Source of the DNA: Candidatus Omnitrophota bacterium
GTDB taxonomy: Bacteria; Omnitrophota; Gorgyraeia; Gygaellales; Profunditerraquicolaceae
DNA length: 6,466 nt
Assembly (NCBI GenBank): GCA_023818905.1
Contig: JAMWDE010000052.1
Coordinates: forward strand, 1-6,466
Reading direction: 5' to 3'
Part shown: piece by piece, positions 6,281 through 6,466 of the stretch
Numbering within the stretch: the first letter of the stretch is position 1
Layout: each line of letters opens with the position of its first letter
Made by a program: the position numbers and the translations under genes
Notes under the pieces: generated by a model
Database searches by the model: none
What the model was told of the DNA's origin: nothing
Seen by the model: the letters and a program-made list of their open reading frames with translations, nothing else

Positions 6281-6413
6281 TAATTCTTGCCTGCAATTGC
6301 TTGTTTTCTCCCGCATATCTCCTAAATTAAATTCCTAAATAAAAAATAGTGTTACCGCAATATAATAATGTCACCTTTCTGCAAAGTAGAAATGTCAGGG
6401 TAGCTTGATGTAA

Positions 6414-6446
6414 AATACCGCCTCTAGACCAAAAGGAGGTGGTATT
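6414..6446 (+). promoter_or_regulatory. hairpin sequestering the transposase ribosome binding site
   Basis: AATACCGCCTC (6414-6424) pairs over 11 positions with GAGGTGGTATT (6436-6446), with one G-T wobble (6420/6440) and an 11-base loop. The right arm contains most of the strong Shine-Dalgarno AAGGAGG (6433-6439) and ends at the base before the ATG. Any transcript entering from outside would fold over the site and block translation. This is an established way in which elements such as IS10 and IS50 limit transposase made from read-through RNA. Confidence 0.6.
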
Positions 6447-6466
6447 ATGCAAGAACTAATTACCCT
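6447..6466 (+). CDS. N-terminus of a probable transposase (partial, cut by window end)
   Basis: ATG 6447 with a near-ideal AAGGAGG (6433-6439) opens a frame reading MQELIT followed by CT, which must encode leucine, giving MQELITL. This start recalls ISNCY-family transposases, whose N-termini often read like IITMSQKEL before a helix-turn-helix. The recollection is from memory and only seven residues are available. The preceding repeated motifs and the sequestering hairpin support a mobile-element gene over a chromosomal one. The ribosome binding site is much stronger than those of most gsp genes here, consistent with foreign origin. Confidence 0.45.

Larger units (their letters stand above)
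6367..6466 (+). mobile_element. left end of a probable insertion sequence (partial)
   Basis: AATGTCA occurs twice in direct orientation, at 6367-6373 and 6391-6397, 24 bp apart, with TTTCT/AGAAA complementarity between the copies. A hairpin-covered ribosome binding site and a start codon with MQELIT follow. Repeated short sites at a terminus followed closely by a transposase start is the architecture of many IS ends. From memory the N-terminus fits ISNCY (IS1202-type) transposases. The exact outer boundary is unknown. It could lie further left, near the GTGTTACC at 6350-6357, because the other end and any target duplication are outside the window. Confidence 0.45.

Noticed and set aside
6361..6366. 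Perfect TATAAT as a promoter -10 for the transposase
   Set aside because: The hexamer at the matching -35 position is AATAAA-like, with no TTGACA resemblance, and the surroundings are AT-rich, so a chance match is likely.

Overview
The window is AT-rich bacterial DNA carrying most of the inner-membrane and pseudopilus part of a type II secretion system (T2SS), all on the + strand. The genes run gspF - gspH - gspI - gspJ - gspK - gspL - gspM. A T2SS implies a diderm (Gram-negative-type) host. Heavy use of AGA/AGG and ATA codons and the divergent, PilM/PilN/PilO-like L and M proteins suggest an uncultured lineage such as Omnitrophota or a relative. That placement is an impression; nothing in the window proves it.

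Layout. Bases 1-35 hold what may be the last ten codons of an upstream gene. Bases 36-507 contain no credible gene. This stretch is visibly richer in G and C than the genes and is packed with perfect inverted repeats: five with 10-11 bp arms, one with a single G-T pair, and longer-range pairings that enclose some of them. Part of it has the look of a dispersed palindromic repeat (C/T-rich arm, then G/A-rich arm). From 508 to 6280 the T2SS genes follow with short gaps or overlaps: F-H 77 bp, H-I 15 bp, I-J 1-base overlap, J-K 4 bp, K-L 69 bp, L-M 16-base overlap. From 6281 to the end the sequence is first AT-rich spacer. It then shows what looks like the left end of an insertion sequence: repeated AATGTCA motifs, a hairpin covering a strong ribosome binding site, and the first codons of a probable transposase.

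How the genes work together. GspF is the polytopic inner-membrane platform protein. GspH, I, J and K are minor pseudopilins that are inserted in the inner membrane, processed by a prepilin peptidase, and expected to form the tip of the pseudopilus. GspL (a PilM-like cytoplasmic domain, one membrane helix and a PilN-like periplasmic domain) and GspM (PilO-like) would link the assembly ATPase GspE to the pseudopilus. The major pseudopilin GspG, the ATPase GspE, the secretin GspD, GspC and the prepilin peptidase are not in the window. The absence of gspG between gspF and gspH is the clearest departure from the classical order. I do not see a wholly new system. The most unusual parts are the palindrome-dense leader before gspF and the apparent insertion element that ends the operon.
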